Translations under genes and position numbers: made by a program
Notes under the pieces: model-generated
Seen by the model: the letters and a program-made list of their open reading frames with translations, nothing else
Databases searched by the model: none
What the model was told of the DNA's origin: nothing
Shown here: positions 15,201 to 26,282 of the stretch, one piece after another
How the letters are laid out: each line of letters opens with the position of its first letter
Numbering within the stretch: the first letter of the stretch is position 1
Assembly: GCA_017562135.1 (NCBI GenBank)
Contig: QEYB01000412.1
Coordinates: forward strand, 602,020 to 666,019
Source of the DNA: Dipylidium caninum
Lineage: Eukaryota; Platyhelminthes; Cestoda; Cyclophyllidea; Dipylidiidae
Direction of reading: 5' to 3'
Length of the DNA stretch: 64,000 bases

Positions 15201-16103
15201 CCGCTTTGAACACTTCTCCTGTTATGGAAAAACATCAGCCACCAACTTCGCCGCAGGACATCCCTGTGGATGAGAGTCACCGTTACACTCTGAGTACGGG
15301 TGCCCTTACTTCTGAACAGCTTTCCTCGTTGGCACGACATATTGAGGAGGAGCAGCATCAGAGGCGTCTGCATTCGCAACAACAGATGACTAATTCGGCC
15401 ACTTTAGTAAGTGGACATCCATTTTAGAAGCGATGGCGACTCTTTTAAATGTTGTCACACTATATTTTTTTCGACCTTCTATTTATTTTCCCACTGTTAA
15501 CATTCATAGCCGGAGTCATCATTTATCGCATATTTTTCCGGGAATGAAATGGTTTGATCGAAAATGAATATTTAGCCTCTTTATTTTATTTCTGTCGTAA
15601 GAAATACCTGAAATCTTGCTCAAAGCACATTTATTTCCAGTTCATTTTTGCTTTTTCCATATCTATCCTTTGTACCATTGTTTTTGTACTAAATCCCTTC
15701 CGTTAGAGTCGTTCGTCTGGTAAACCCGAAGCACAAATCCATACACATGAGACCCTCACAACCAGGAAGGAACAAGCCGAGGCATCGCAGAGCCACTGCT
15801 GCTCGACTAACTCGTTGGTTCTCCGATTCCATATCCTCTCTGCGCAACCGATTTCGTTCTCTCACGACAGGCACTGGTGGAGACGGCAGCGGCAGTAGCA
15901 CGACGACTATGGATCGTAGTCTGACACAGGTACTAGACCCTACCGCTACCCAAAGCCTCCGATCCACTATCACCATAGAAGGGGACGAGACCGCTCTGCC
16001 AGTCCAACATCGAGTTTGTACACTTCCAAAGGCTACTGAACAAGTGGTGGTATCCTCGACCACCACTGCTCCGTTCTCTGTTCGGCTTCGCCACCGCCAT
16101 TGA
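3..16103 (+). CDS. STK11: LKB1/STK11-type serine/threonine kinase, 9 exons, 5' partial
   Basis: LKB1 is the master kinase that, with STRAD and MO25, phosphorylates AMPK-family kinases. Exons: 3-245, 5163-5330, 6308-6844, 7387-7662, 9298-9558, 12559-13098, 13928-14063, 15018-15406 and a last exon from 15707 or 15732 to 16103. Visible motifs are the glycine loop GRGSYGKV (end of exon 2), the ATP lysine in RRCAVKI (exon 3), [10 protein letters not shown] and ADFG (exon 4), and [11 protein letters not shown] (start of exon 5), which lines up with the LKB1-specific QGSPAFQPPE. IYSAGV-like [19 protein letters not shown] and [13 protein letters not shown] match the LKB1 C-lobe. Catalytic residues are intact, so it should be active. 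Splice phases agree through exon 8. There are two large inserts in the kinase domain. The C-terminal tail is Ser/Pro/acidic, then basic ([14 protein letters not shown]). Assignment of exon 1 rests on phase only. The last acceptor is uncertain: starting at 15707 in phase gives a stop at 15896, while starting at 15732 keeps the longer basic frame. Confidence 0.88.
246..2928 (+). other. LKB1 intron 1, proximal part
   Basis: AT-rich DNA with no convincing open frame, RNA gene or repeat that I can identify. The few ORFs of about 90-110 codons have low-complexity, intron-like composition. Confidence 0.5.
2929..4005 (+). repeat. Dispersed ~1 kb element, copy 1 (LKB1 intron 1)
   Basis: This stretch is repeated as its reverse complement at about 35487-36575 with very high similarity over roughly 1.05 kb. 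Shared landmarks include the block around 3000-3130 (opposite 36410-36540) and the block around 3940-3990 (opposite 35495-35545). Both copies carry a long G-run tract (3812-3841 here). The first 300 bases also resemble 13226-13485. Open frames exist on both strands (up to 145 codons) but match no protein family I know and are interrupted, so it looks like a non-autonomous mobile element or retroelement fragment. I could not identify terminal repeats or a target-site duplication. Confidence 0.75.
4006..5162 (+). other. LKB1 intron 1, distal part
   Basis: Non-coding sequence between the repeat and kinase exon 2. The exon 2 acceptor is the AG at 5161-5162 after a short pyrimidine-containing stretch. 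Nothing else recognisable. Confidence 0.45.
5331..9297 (+). other. LKB1 introns 2, 3 and 4
   Basis: Three introns (5331-6307, 6845-7386, 7663-9297) surround exons 3 and 4, all in phase 0. Intron 4 is strongly pyrimidine-rich on the plus strand. I see no nested gene or repeat family. The ORFs at 8724-9062 and 9263-9541 are shadows or chance frames. Confidence 0.5.
9559..12558 (+). other. LKB1 intron 5 (3.0 kb)
   Basis: Long intron between the C-lobe exon ending ...MMCKDPQ and the exon starting [11 protein letters not shown]. It contains a decoy frame at 11495 that resembles the C-lobe only superficially. No repeats or RNA genes recognised. Confidence 0.5.
13226..13485 (+). repeat. Diverged partial copy of the ~1 kb dispersed element (LKB1 intron 6)
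   Basis: The order of short matching blocks (GATATCTTAG, then CGCCCAACAT, CATGGCGAATGGTAGTTTG, CGGAAACGGG, CTTTCGAATGTCGCAC) follows that of 2929-3215 but with many substitutions and gaps. It is an older, 5'-only relic of the same family and lies just after the exon 6 donor at 13099. Confidence 0.6.
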
Positions 16104-19100
16104 GACCGGATCCTCCAGGGGATGTATTCAATGAAAAAACGAAATAGATTGATATACTTCTTCCTTTTTCCCTTTATCCCTGCCTCTATCACCCTGATGC
16201 TCCCTTACTTGTTGAAATCCACAGTCCCATGTCATCTCTCGTCTTTATTCCCTCCAAAGCCCTCTAACCAATGCATTCACCATACCGCTACTGCTAGTGT
16301 TGATGATTGAAAGCCTGCCCAACCACTGACATCACTAATAATACTCTTGTTGCTATTATTTCTGCTATGATGATTTGGGCATGCTGTTGTTGGCTTACGA
16401 TTTGTATCAGGTAAGTTGGGGGTAGAGGGGGGAGGGGAGGTGTGGGTACGCGTGGTTCCAAATGAATGGAAAATTTTGCGAATTCAAGCAAATAATGGTA
16501 GTTGGCGATGTAGGATATGGATAAGGATATTGGTTCGAAGGATCAACTGTAGTGTAGTCGGCGCCCCTACCCAGGCTGTCGTTGATACCGTCAGATTGCG
16601 GTTTTTATTCTAGAGCAGCAAGCTGAGTGCTCTAACTTATGGTTTCGTCTACGTCCTGGCGTTGATTCCTGGTGCTTGTCTGTCTACGTCAGCTGTTGTG
16701 CTATCATCTGGAACACTGCGAACCGTTTGCTTCCCATCTTCGAGACTGCGGTACGGTGGTGCGTTTTTCTAAAGTCAGGGTATAAGAGGTTGGTTCGCTT
16801 TCATCGACTATAATTCTCTCAACATTGAAACTCAATTACGCGAGACGGATATTGTGTTTCAATTGCTCGAAAGATTTCTAGATCTAAAGAGAGATGCTCC
16901 ACTCACTGCGACGTCGGGCAACGGAGCAGAATGATTCTATCTAATTCATCCATTGTCATTATCAGACTAGGCTGCAATACGCTAAAATGACAAAATCCCA
17001 GCATGATGTGTCGCTAAGTAAAACTATGAATGTGAGCACACTTTTTCCAAGATGTCTTACACTCGTGCCCGGGTTTAACAACACGATTTAGCCAACCGTT
17101 CAACATATTAGCTAGGAATTGCCCTCAACCTTTTCTTAAGGGCGAGCAAAGGTTGGGGGATTCCGAGATTTTGTGGCTCAAGTCTAGGCGGCATGAGATT
17201 TTATTCATCACATCATATTGTTTTATTTATATTAATATCGAACGTCCTGATGTGCTCTCACTGAAGAAGCCTCCTTCCCTGGCATGGTCCTTTTTAGGGT
17301 CTTTGAAGGAATTATTTCTGGATTATTATCAAAAAATTGATTTTAGCGACCCTGGACACCAATAAAATTAAAAATGGATATCACTTGAACTCCTTTTCTG
17401 CAGGGAGCTTTTCACGCGCATTTGTGCATGCAAGCCGAACGTTGATCAAAGAGATGTCTTAAGTGTAATATCAACATTGAGAATGCTTAAGTAGTACCAA
17501 GCTTTCTGGCTGCTAATTATGACCCTTGCAATAGCATGGGTCATGCTCGCAACATTGAGGTGACAGCCACCAATTTTGAAGATTTCAGTCATCCGTGGAG
17601 ATCGCTGAAAGTGGCCAAACCGCCGCCCTTAAGTGAGTCTAAAAGTAAACGTGTCGCAAATTCGTGCTCGACTTTGCCGATGGAGCGTTCCATGGAAAGA
17701 GCATTTACCTCAAGATGAAAGTGAAAGAGAGAAACAGACTGATGGGAAAATCACTTAATGATGAACCAGACGATGCTGAAACTTGCAGGCAAGATACTAT
17801 GGACTACAAACAGGGAAACACTGACAAGGAGAGGCAAAACGGCTTGCACCAAATCCACGAGCTAACGTGTCCTAACGCCACACTAATTCAAAATAGGTTT
17901 TTGCGCAGATTGGACAGACGAGGGTGGAGAACTGCGTCGCGACGGAGATTAAAGTTCCCGGCATTCTTTTATGCTTTGTCGGTGTGGACAGACGGGATGG
18001 ATGGATAGGGTGCTAGAACTATCCCGTAATGAAGGAATATTGCATTCTTATACCGATTCTGGGGGAACCAAAGCTCTCTCGATAACCTTTTCGTGAAAAT
18101 ATTCTCGAAAGAAATGTTGATGCCCTCTTTCCCTCAACAGTACTCAAATATTACCGGTAGCAGTAATCTATACTCCAGCGCCTAGTTAATTTGAAATTTT
18201 TGGTTAATTCGGTGCTGGAAATTCATTATCTGGATGAACATCTTGTGTTTGCTGGTAAAAGAAAACTAACGAAATACTACTGTTGGGATTAGTAACAACT
18301 TTGCGTGTCATCAACTGATTTGGAAAATGAAGTGGATGAGATTCATTTCATTTAGTGGTGAACATTGTCAATCAACATCACAGGCCGATTCAAGCGATTA
18401 CACCATTAGAGTATTTAAGTTGTGTTGTCTTCCATTCTGAAGAATGTGGAGAGGGAGCTGGGTAAATTGAGAATCCCGATAGTCTTGAAAATTAAAGTTC
18501 TGCTGAAAGAAGGCTGCGTGCACCTTCTTGAGACCATTCCAATCACATTTTTCGCGATTGTGTAAATAACACACAGATCTCGCTATCGAATAAATTTTCG
18601 TGGTGAAGTGTTTCATTTTCAGGAGCTAGGCGTTTCCTCAGACCTCGAAGTCACATAACTTTATCCAACACGTAACTTCAAGAGAAGGCAGTGGATGCGA
18701 GATATCACGGAGGGCTTGAGGAGTATGAGGCTTTCGGTGGGGCAGGCAGGCAAGGAACGGCAATGCGGCGTAGAGCACTACGCATGGGAAAGTCCTGGTT
18801 GGATTGAACACGGCAGTTTTCATGTTGCCTATAAAAAAAAGTTCGCATGGTGGACTGGCTTGGCGACAGGCCACGTCAGCGGCGTATAATGAAAAACAGA
18901 TTGTACGAACAAACTGCTAAGTACAGGGACAGGAGAAGTACAAGTATGATAAGAATAATCTTGAGAAAAGGAAATAAGGTTCAGACTCTAGTAGACCTAT
19001 AAGCAGTTTCCACTGTTTTAAGCATATCATGCGTTTGCTTCCTGCTTATCCCCGTGCCCAGTTCGGATCCGGATCGAGACGTTAACAGAGATTAGCTAGG

Positions 19101-20421
19101 CTTTGGGGCTCAAACACCCTTTATCCCTGCATAGACAGCTATCCACAAATATCCGCTCAAGTCTCATTGGCTTGTGCCTCTCGCACAGGCTTAACTTCTT
19201 TAAGATTCATTTTTCTTGAAGAGAAGACGCCGTTCAAACTTCGCACAGTCGCAGCGTGGTCTGGCAGGAGGATGGGTTGAAATGTGGTGGTGTCTGAGTC
19301 CCCCTCAGCTACGGGTGTACGGGTCTTGTTGCCCTTACGAGCGCCTGAGTGTTGGCACTGGCTCATTCATGACATCCTGATCATTTGGCGTTTGAGACCC
19401 CCTCTCTTGCGGAATGGCCATCACGATGCTTGCAGGAGCTCCCACTCACTCCAAAATGCCTTGTCCATGAAACCTATAGTTACAGAAAAACAATGAATTG
19501 CCGAGTACCGATTTAAGATACGTCAGTTTCACTGACCAAGGCCTTCATTAGTTGCGGAAGAAGGAAGAAGAGTGATCTGGAACTAAGAGGTCCTCCTAGG
19601 AGGTTGTGAATCAAGTATAATGCGACCACACCTCTCACAGGTGTGGAACGAAGACGCAAGGTCATTGTCACAACCACAGGAGGACTGTGATTTGGACCTG
19701 GTTTGAGGGCAGCCATTTATCGCCGTCTCTCCTACGCGTGACAGAAGAGTTCCCCGGGTGTCAAGCCAGCCACAGCCATAGGTAGGAGGAACATTCGATC
19801 TGTCGGCATCTTCTTCACCTGAGTCCATTTGTCCCCACTTCCGAACGTCGAATACGCAAACGGGATCGGGCCTGTCACTTTGGGCGAAAGTGAGACCCAG
19901 GCTTTCTTACGAGTCACTGTTAGTCATTGTACATACTAGTTGCAGGCAGGAACAAAATTGAAGTCTGATTGCCGCTTCGGCGCCTAGTGGTCTCAGAGTA
20001 CTTAGACCCATGGCGTAAGACAAGTAGCTTCGGAACAGTCGATATCTCCGTCAACTCGACCAACATCACATCATTCAACGAAGCTAAGTCACGAAAGTTG
20101 TGAACTAAAATAGTAGCTTTTGAGACTACAAGGCTTTCTTTCTCCATTATGTTACTTTTTTTAGACCAAACACAACCTTAAGCTGTGCGAAAAATTAAAC
20201 ACATTAACCGCTGTGTTCATAGGATCCAACTAATGCCATTGATTGCTGCCAATCTCAGCAACATCAAATTACAAACGGATGGGCATGAACAAGAAGCTAC
20301 ATTTAATAAATTTACACGGGGAGTGGAAGAGGGACCGGGGAAAAAAGTAACCTTTAATGGGATGAGAGAAAGCACTCATGACAGTTATCAGGGAGAGTAA
20401 GTACGGCTTCGGCCTTGTCCT
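16104..20421. other. Intergenic region between LKB1 and NDUFV1 3' ends
   Basis: 4.3 kb between two convergent genes. Several short frames exist on both strands (17153-17365, 17664-18008, 18638-18889, 19157-19366), none recognisable. The best candidate for real coding is on the minus strand at 19583-20147 and is listed separately. I see no tRNA or known repeat. Confidence 0.45.
19583..20147 (-). other. Possible coding remnant, unrecognised
   Basis: Three minus-strand frames follow one another: 20147-19920 (75 aa), 19917-19732 (61 aa; contains KVTGPIPFAYSTFGSGDKW) and 19828-19583 (81 aa; contains CGCDNDLASSFHTCERCG). Their composition is more protein-like than that of neighbouring frames, but I cannot connect them with credible splice sites; the apparent intron between the last two would be too short. 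They could be exons of an unknown gene, a decayed retroelement, or chance. Confidence 0.25.
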
Positions 20422-23400
20422 TTACACCTGGGCTCTTTTCTTTGAGTGCTCTGCAATGCGACGCCTAATTTCGGGAGTGAAATGGCGAATAAGGCCCTGT
20501 GAAAGAAACGAAGAAAGAAGTGGCAATTCGTGCAACCTAAATATCCATGATCTATGCTCAATAGATTGATCAAAAATTTCGATCGAACATCCAAGAACAC
20601 GAAATTTCAGTTGCCCTTGCTGATAACTATTACGCATGATAAGACAGAAAACACTAGAGCTTTGAACAAAACATGAGAAAGTACGGAGAATAAGCGAAAG
20701 ATCGAAGTAGAATTCACATATATTGAAGCATTACTGAAATTGTCGGACATAGTGTAAATGTGAGGCACTTAACCAGTCACACTTGAGACAATGCAGATGT
20801 TCTTAACTGGCTTACTGACGTTTCTGATCACGGTAGTGGACATTTCAACCCATAGCCTTAGCAACCAATCCAGTGAACGGAAATTAAGCTTTGAAAACGT
20901 GACATTTGTTATGGAATTATTGGCGAATTAGATTGGTGACTGAGCTCAGTGTACAAATCATAGTTGTCGCGAACATGAAAGTTCACTGTATAAAAGGTAT
21001 TTTCAAAAGTTGGCCTTTTAAACAGCAGCATTGTACTGTACGAGCACAAACTTCTAGGGCGAGAATACCTCTTATACATTAAGTTAATAATTAAAATTAA
21101 AAGTTTAAATATACGAAAATACGCTAGTATCAATCACTTGAAATACTCTCGCTACCGACGTCAAAAGCACTAGCTCTGTAAAAATACCCTTCTAGATACA
21201 TAAAATCTCCGTGGAAAAAGTACTGTTAAGGCTTATCCAGTGTTTAACCTTAAGAAAAATCGGAAGAATTCCTGATAGATTTTAACACATTAAAGATGAC
21301 TTAGTAGCATTGTGTGTGTATGAGTGTGAGGGAGTTGAGACGAACTAGAGAAAAAAGATAGGATAAGAAGGACGACTAGTCTTACCTGAACAGGCCAGGA
21401 AGCGCCCTCTCCGAAGGCGCATATTGTGTGGCCCTCAATCTGCTTGGACAACTCGTTAAGGAGTCCAATCTCCTCCTCTTTAGCGTTTCCCATTTCTTCA
21501 TGTTCAAATAAAAAAAAGATAATGTAAAAAATGAATAAAAAGGACGATAAATCATATACCTAAACGAAAAGCTCGAGTTATCAGTTACAAATCGCCCAAT
21601 TTAAAATGAGAATTTTGTCAGATCGAATGAGCACTAGAGCTAAAGTAAAAAAAAATAAAGAGGTGTTGCAGACTAAACAAATGAACAAATAGGGAGTTGA
21701 AGGGAGGAGAATGATAAAATTAGGGTAAAACGCAATAATAAGCGGGTAGACGGACGAATGAAAAAACTGGAAAAATGAGCGGATGGGAGGTTTGATATAA
21801 GACGAATAGGCTAATCGGCGTATGTATGGATGAACTAGCTAAGTACTGAACATATATTTATAAATCAAACACTATAATTACTAACTATGATGTTTTCATT
21901 TGTTGTCCAGGTCCACAAACACTGGTTACTTAAACACATTATAAGTAAAAGGGTAACAAGCTACCTATAAAATAAGGGCATATGGAAAGTTGCACATTAA
22001 TTTCCGCAAATCCAAAAATGAATGAATAGATGCATAACTTAACTGATGAGTAATAGAGGCGATTGTAGATTGGAAAAGTCACTTACGAAACCGATGCATG
22101 ACCTTCCACATCCATGTACAACCCTCACGACATGGAGTGCACTGGCCGCAGGATTCATGCTTGTAGAATTCGCTAAGACGCGCGACACAACGAATAATAT
22201 CCGCCGATTTGTCGATCACCACAACAGCCGCGGTACCCAAGCCTGAATTTACCTCGGTCAGGGCGTCGAAGTCCATCAGAACTGTGTCGCAGATACTATA
22301 AACAAAAATTAAAGTATTTTCCTTCCAGGCTACTCCATTATAAACGCCATACATATTCCGCCAAGGCCTGTTGCCGATTTTAAATAATGTCAAAAATACG
22401 TGAAATGGAGTACTTTTATATCAGTGGAAAGAATGAAAAAATAAAGGGATAGCCTCTTCAGAAAAATTAAGTAAACTCGAACGCACAAATCAAGTACAAA
22501 TGCTGCAATCTTATACTTCTGTCATATCTTATGAATAAACGCATCCACAAATCAAGAAGATTGGGTGCTAAAACCGTCCAAACGGCATTGAAATGGTTTG
22601 AAAAAAAACCTCACTTCTTAGGGATAACTGGGGTTGAACTACCGCCAGGGATAACAGCTAAGAGGTTATCCCACCCTCCTCGCACACCGCCTGCATGGCG
22701 CTCAATTAGATCCTTTAATGGAATCGACATGCTCTCTTCCACAGTACACGGATTGTTAACGTGACCTACAAAGGTAGCAAGAATAATTTCCAATTGGTAG
22801 TAATAAAAATATCAATAAAGCGAAACAAACCGGAAATGTTGAAAAGTTTAGTTCCATGATTGCGTTCCCGGCCAAAGGAAGCAAACCACTCCCCTCCACG
22901 TCGACAAATGGTTGGAACAGAAGCTATCGTCTCAATATTATTTACCGTCGTCGGACATCCAAAAAGACCCACATCAGCAGGAAATGGGGGCTTAAGACGG
23001 GGTTTACCCTGTTTCCCTTCGATAGATTCAATAAGCGCGGTCTCTTCACCACAGATATATGCACCACCACCACGATGAATATAAATATCGAAAGGGTAAC
23101 CAGAGCCACAAGAGTTTTTGCCGATCAAGCCGGCATCATAGGCTTCGTTAATTGCTTCCTGAAGGATGCAAGATTCGTTGTAAAATTCCCCTCGAATATA
23201 GATATATGCGGCTTGGGCTCCGTTGCCAACACCGGCTACCAAACAGCCCTCAATTAAAGAATGAGGGTCATGACGGATAATTTCACGGTCCTTACAAGTG
23301 CCGGGCTCACCCTCATCGCCATTGACGACCAAATAACGAGGGCTAAAAAGGGAATATATTATGCGAAACGTTACTAACCGCCCATCACTTGGTTTACGCA

Positions 23401-23662
23401 TAAAGCTCCATTTAACACCGGTCGGGAATCCAGCACCCCCCACGACCGCGAAGGCCCGACTTTTTCACTTCTTCAATGATCCACTCTTGACCCTTCAAAA
23501 TAATCTCTTTGGTTTTGTACCATCGACCCTATTCAAGACAATCAGGATAATAATGATGCTGAAAAATACCCGCTGAAATGCGCCCTTGAGATGCCAATCG
23601 CTCCTACCATAGAGATTGTTAAAAATTCTGTCTTCGTCTTTAAGGGGAGCTCCGATACCCGA
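20422..23662 (-). CDS. NDUFV1: NADH:ubiquinone oxidoreductase 51 kDa subunit, 7 exons seen, N-terminus missing
   Basis: This is the flavoprotein of mitochondrial complex I that takes electrons from NADH through FMN to Fe-S cluster N3. Minus-strand exons: 23662-23570, 23528-23379, 23342-22831, 22765-22615, 22295-22087, 21495-21386, 20496-20422. Visible are [12 protein letters not shown], the FMN/NADH loop [25 protein letters not shown] [41 protein letters not shown], the N3 cluster ligands in [10 protein letters not shown] and HTICAFGEG, and the C-terminus [10 protein letters not shown]. After removing one extra base, the seven exons sum to 433 codons with consistent phases, close to the mature human protein. 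There is no start codon in the first exon seen, so the mitochondrial targeting exon must lie upstream (above 23690) and was not found. The frameshift is at the six-C run at 23436-23441. Confidence 0.95.
20497..22086 (-). other. NDUFV1 introns 6 (20497-21385) and 5 (21496-22086)
   Basis: AT-rich introns flanking the exon at 21386-21495. No nested gene or recognised repeat. By contrast, introns 1-4 of this gene are short (41, 36, 65 and 319 bp). Confidence 0.5.
23343..23378 (-). other. 36-bp intron of NDUFV1
   Basis: The minus-strand sequence starts GTTAGT and ends TTTTTAG. Removing it restores the conserved KPSDGRPRYLVVN junction in phase 2. Without removal, the frame reads through as non-conserved residues. 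Confidence 0.9.
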
Positions 23663-23689
23663 CTCGCATAGAAGGGTATTAGTGAGGGT

Positions 23690-25129
23690 AAATGAAATGA
23701 CTTACTAGCGATCTAACGATCTGTGATAGCTGAGGTACATACCGGAAGGCGCGATCTGTGCACGACATAAAGCGTGTGTTAAAAATGAAGAGACGGAGAA
23801 AATTTTGAACGAGTAAATGAAGTGACGGCGCAAGGACTACAGGACTACAATAATAAGTAACGTCTTAGACCAGGACATCTAGTGTATGTTATACATTGGC
23901 AAAAGCGCGTAAAATCATATGTGAATGCAAGAACACGATTTACAAAGAGACACGGAGAGGGTCAAACTCCTAGACATCTGCGAAAACCAACTCAGGCTAC
24001 AGCTGCAAAGCCACTTCGCGTGGTTATTGGCCAGCTATGGGATCAGATCAGCTTTATAATATGGTTAAATAAAAATTTCTACAGGCCGGGTTATATTACA
24101 ACATTTGAACTCCTCGCACTAAAAGTACAATAAAATAATAAAATACGGTTGTGAAAAGTTAAGATAAGACGGCGCATTTGCTAATCATGAGAAAACTTGT
24201 CATGGCGAAGTGACATGGGCCTTAAATCTTGGACTAGTGATTTGTCAATATTTAAAATTATAGGTTTTGAAACAGTAATAACTAGAGAATCCGCTTGCAA
24301 CATGCGGACATGGGTTTGAGCTTTCCAATCATGGCAACTTGTTGTAAGCAAGACAACGATGTTCTTTACTAGAATTTCGCAAATGAACTAGAGTATATAT
24401 GCCTCTTTTTGCATATAATCTTACTAGTTTGCAAGCTAGCGAAGTTGATACCGCACCCCTTCTATAGTAGGATTTCCGACCATTGCTCAGAATACTGCCT
24501 AGTATCATGAAGAATGAATTAGGAGCATGGAGGCCTTGATTGCTAACTACACACATAGACTTAAGAGCGTGCCCATAGCTATCTAAAACAAAATTGCGTC
24601 CTTACATCCAAGAAATACTAATTCCTGAACTGTCTGAATCTCTCAATTTCGACCTCAAAGCGGTTTACGAGCAATTTTATACAATGAAGTGGATCATAAA
24701 GTACGAGATCCGGCTCGCGTCGGTACCTTAATGGTTGCCAGCACGTGAACTACTTTAAGAATACTATTAATCCCTCAGTTTAGCATGAACAGGTCGCAAG
24801 TGTAGATAGAAGGAGGGGTGCGTAGATGTATACGTATTATGTTAGACTGAAAATTGTAAAATGGACGCGTCTCGCTTAGTTTGTGTTAAGTTGCGATAAA
24901 TATCTCCACGTGTTGATTTTATGAGTATTTTTCATACTCATTTCATAAGGTTTTCTCTGGTTGTGTCTTATTTTTACCTCATGTTTCTCCGGAACCAAAT
25001 GGAAAAAAAAGTCGATTTGCATCTTACTTTCTTATACGGGTTAAAGTCGCAGTAGAGCACGGGTCCAGTTTCGAGAAACATTAATGAGGTATTCGGAAAT
25101 GGGTCTATTTAGGATAAAAAATGCTCAAC
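23690..25129. other. Intergenic region upstream of NDUFV1
   Basis: It should hold the missing first NDUFV1 exon and promoter, but I could not identify a targeting-peptide exon. No other recognised feature. Confidence 0.4.
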
Positions 25130-25640
25130 ATTAATTCTAAAATTTCGTTCTGGCAATTTGACTATCGCCAGAGCGCCCCGAGGAAGATCACCGGCCTATG
25201 TTGATCACGAGGAAGCAAAAACGGTCAGTGTGAAATCCGATCTTGAGTTTTAACCAGGAATTAGCTACCCATACAGCACGACTTAACCTAACTGCAGATG
25301 GTCGCATTGACGCAAGTCCACATCTTTGATGCTGTTCATTACATGTTTGCCTCCGAGTTTATATTAAATAATCACTTGTAACGCAATTACGCTACCACCA
25401 GACGGAACAATTAGAGCGGTGGGGCTCTATTGCCGTGAAATTGATGTCATGCATGAAAAAGCTTGAGAAAGAAACACAACCAGCATTGCTCAATCGTGAC
25501 GGCGCAATATTACTGCATAGTGGCGCATGAAGGTTCAGTTATTGTTGACAGATTGACTTCTCTGCCATATGAAATTGTGTCATATTCTCCATATTCACCC
25601 GATATTTCTCAGGCCAGTTATTACCTTTCTCGTAATTAGG
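25130..25640 (+). pseudogene. Mariner-type transposase relic, plus strand
   Basis: Read on the plus strand with frame changes and stops, the stretch at 25440-25630 gives the C-terminal mariner signature: KLEKETQPALLNRDGAILLH, then SLPYEIVSYSPYSPDIS, equivalent to the usual VNRKGPILLHDNARPH and LPHPPYSPDLSP blocks. The catalytic block around the second Asp is degraded. The part from 25130 to 25300 weakly resembles the N-terminal helix-turn-helix region; the middle is deleted. It is inactive. Confidence 0.65.
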
Positions 25641-26282
25641 AATTATTTTTAAGAGAAAAAAAGACAATAAGCAAGTTGGTATTGCATATTTTGAACCGTT
25701 TATGAAATGTAAAATAATATTTTTTCAAAAAGGCAAATATGGCTTGCCAAGTTATTGGCAGACAGTCATAGAAATCAATGAAGTTATTTCGATTGTATGC
25801 AATAAATAATGTGAATTTTCCGCATTTTGTTTTCACTTATATGCAACAGCGATTTCGTAGCTTATAACTTAAAACATGCTTAACTAAGGAAAGCAGATGT
25901 CGTGCGTTCCAGAATTTATAGTTCAAGTTTGAAATCATTCACGCGTGTCACTCATTCGTTTTATTCTTTTTCCGACATTAATTTGACATCACTTTCCATT
26001 TGCTATAATGAATGGTGTTTTTGAACACCGATAAATGCGGGTGTTCATGGCAGGGGTAGGCGGAACTCTCCTTTATAAAATCATTGGTAATAATTACGAT
26101 AGTGACAGTTATAACTATAAGAATAATGAAGTAAAGGGCAGATATCTTGCGGAGGTCTTCAAAAAATACACCAAATTTTTTACTATGTAAAAAAGGGAAC
26201 GTGTGTCAAGTAGTCAGGGTAAGAGTAGTAAGGGTGTGGCATGCGTAGTGGATAATTATGAATCGGATTGGAATCCTTCCAT
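25641..26282. other. Intergenic region downstream of the ORP gene
   Basis: The start is AT-rich flank of the mariner relic and the rest is the 3' flank of the minus-strand ORP gene. Nothing else recognised. Confidence 0.4.

Noticed and set aside
22856..23257. Plus-strand 133-codon ORF
   Set aside because: Antisense shadow of the large NDUFV1 exon.
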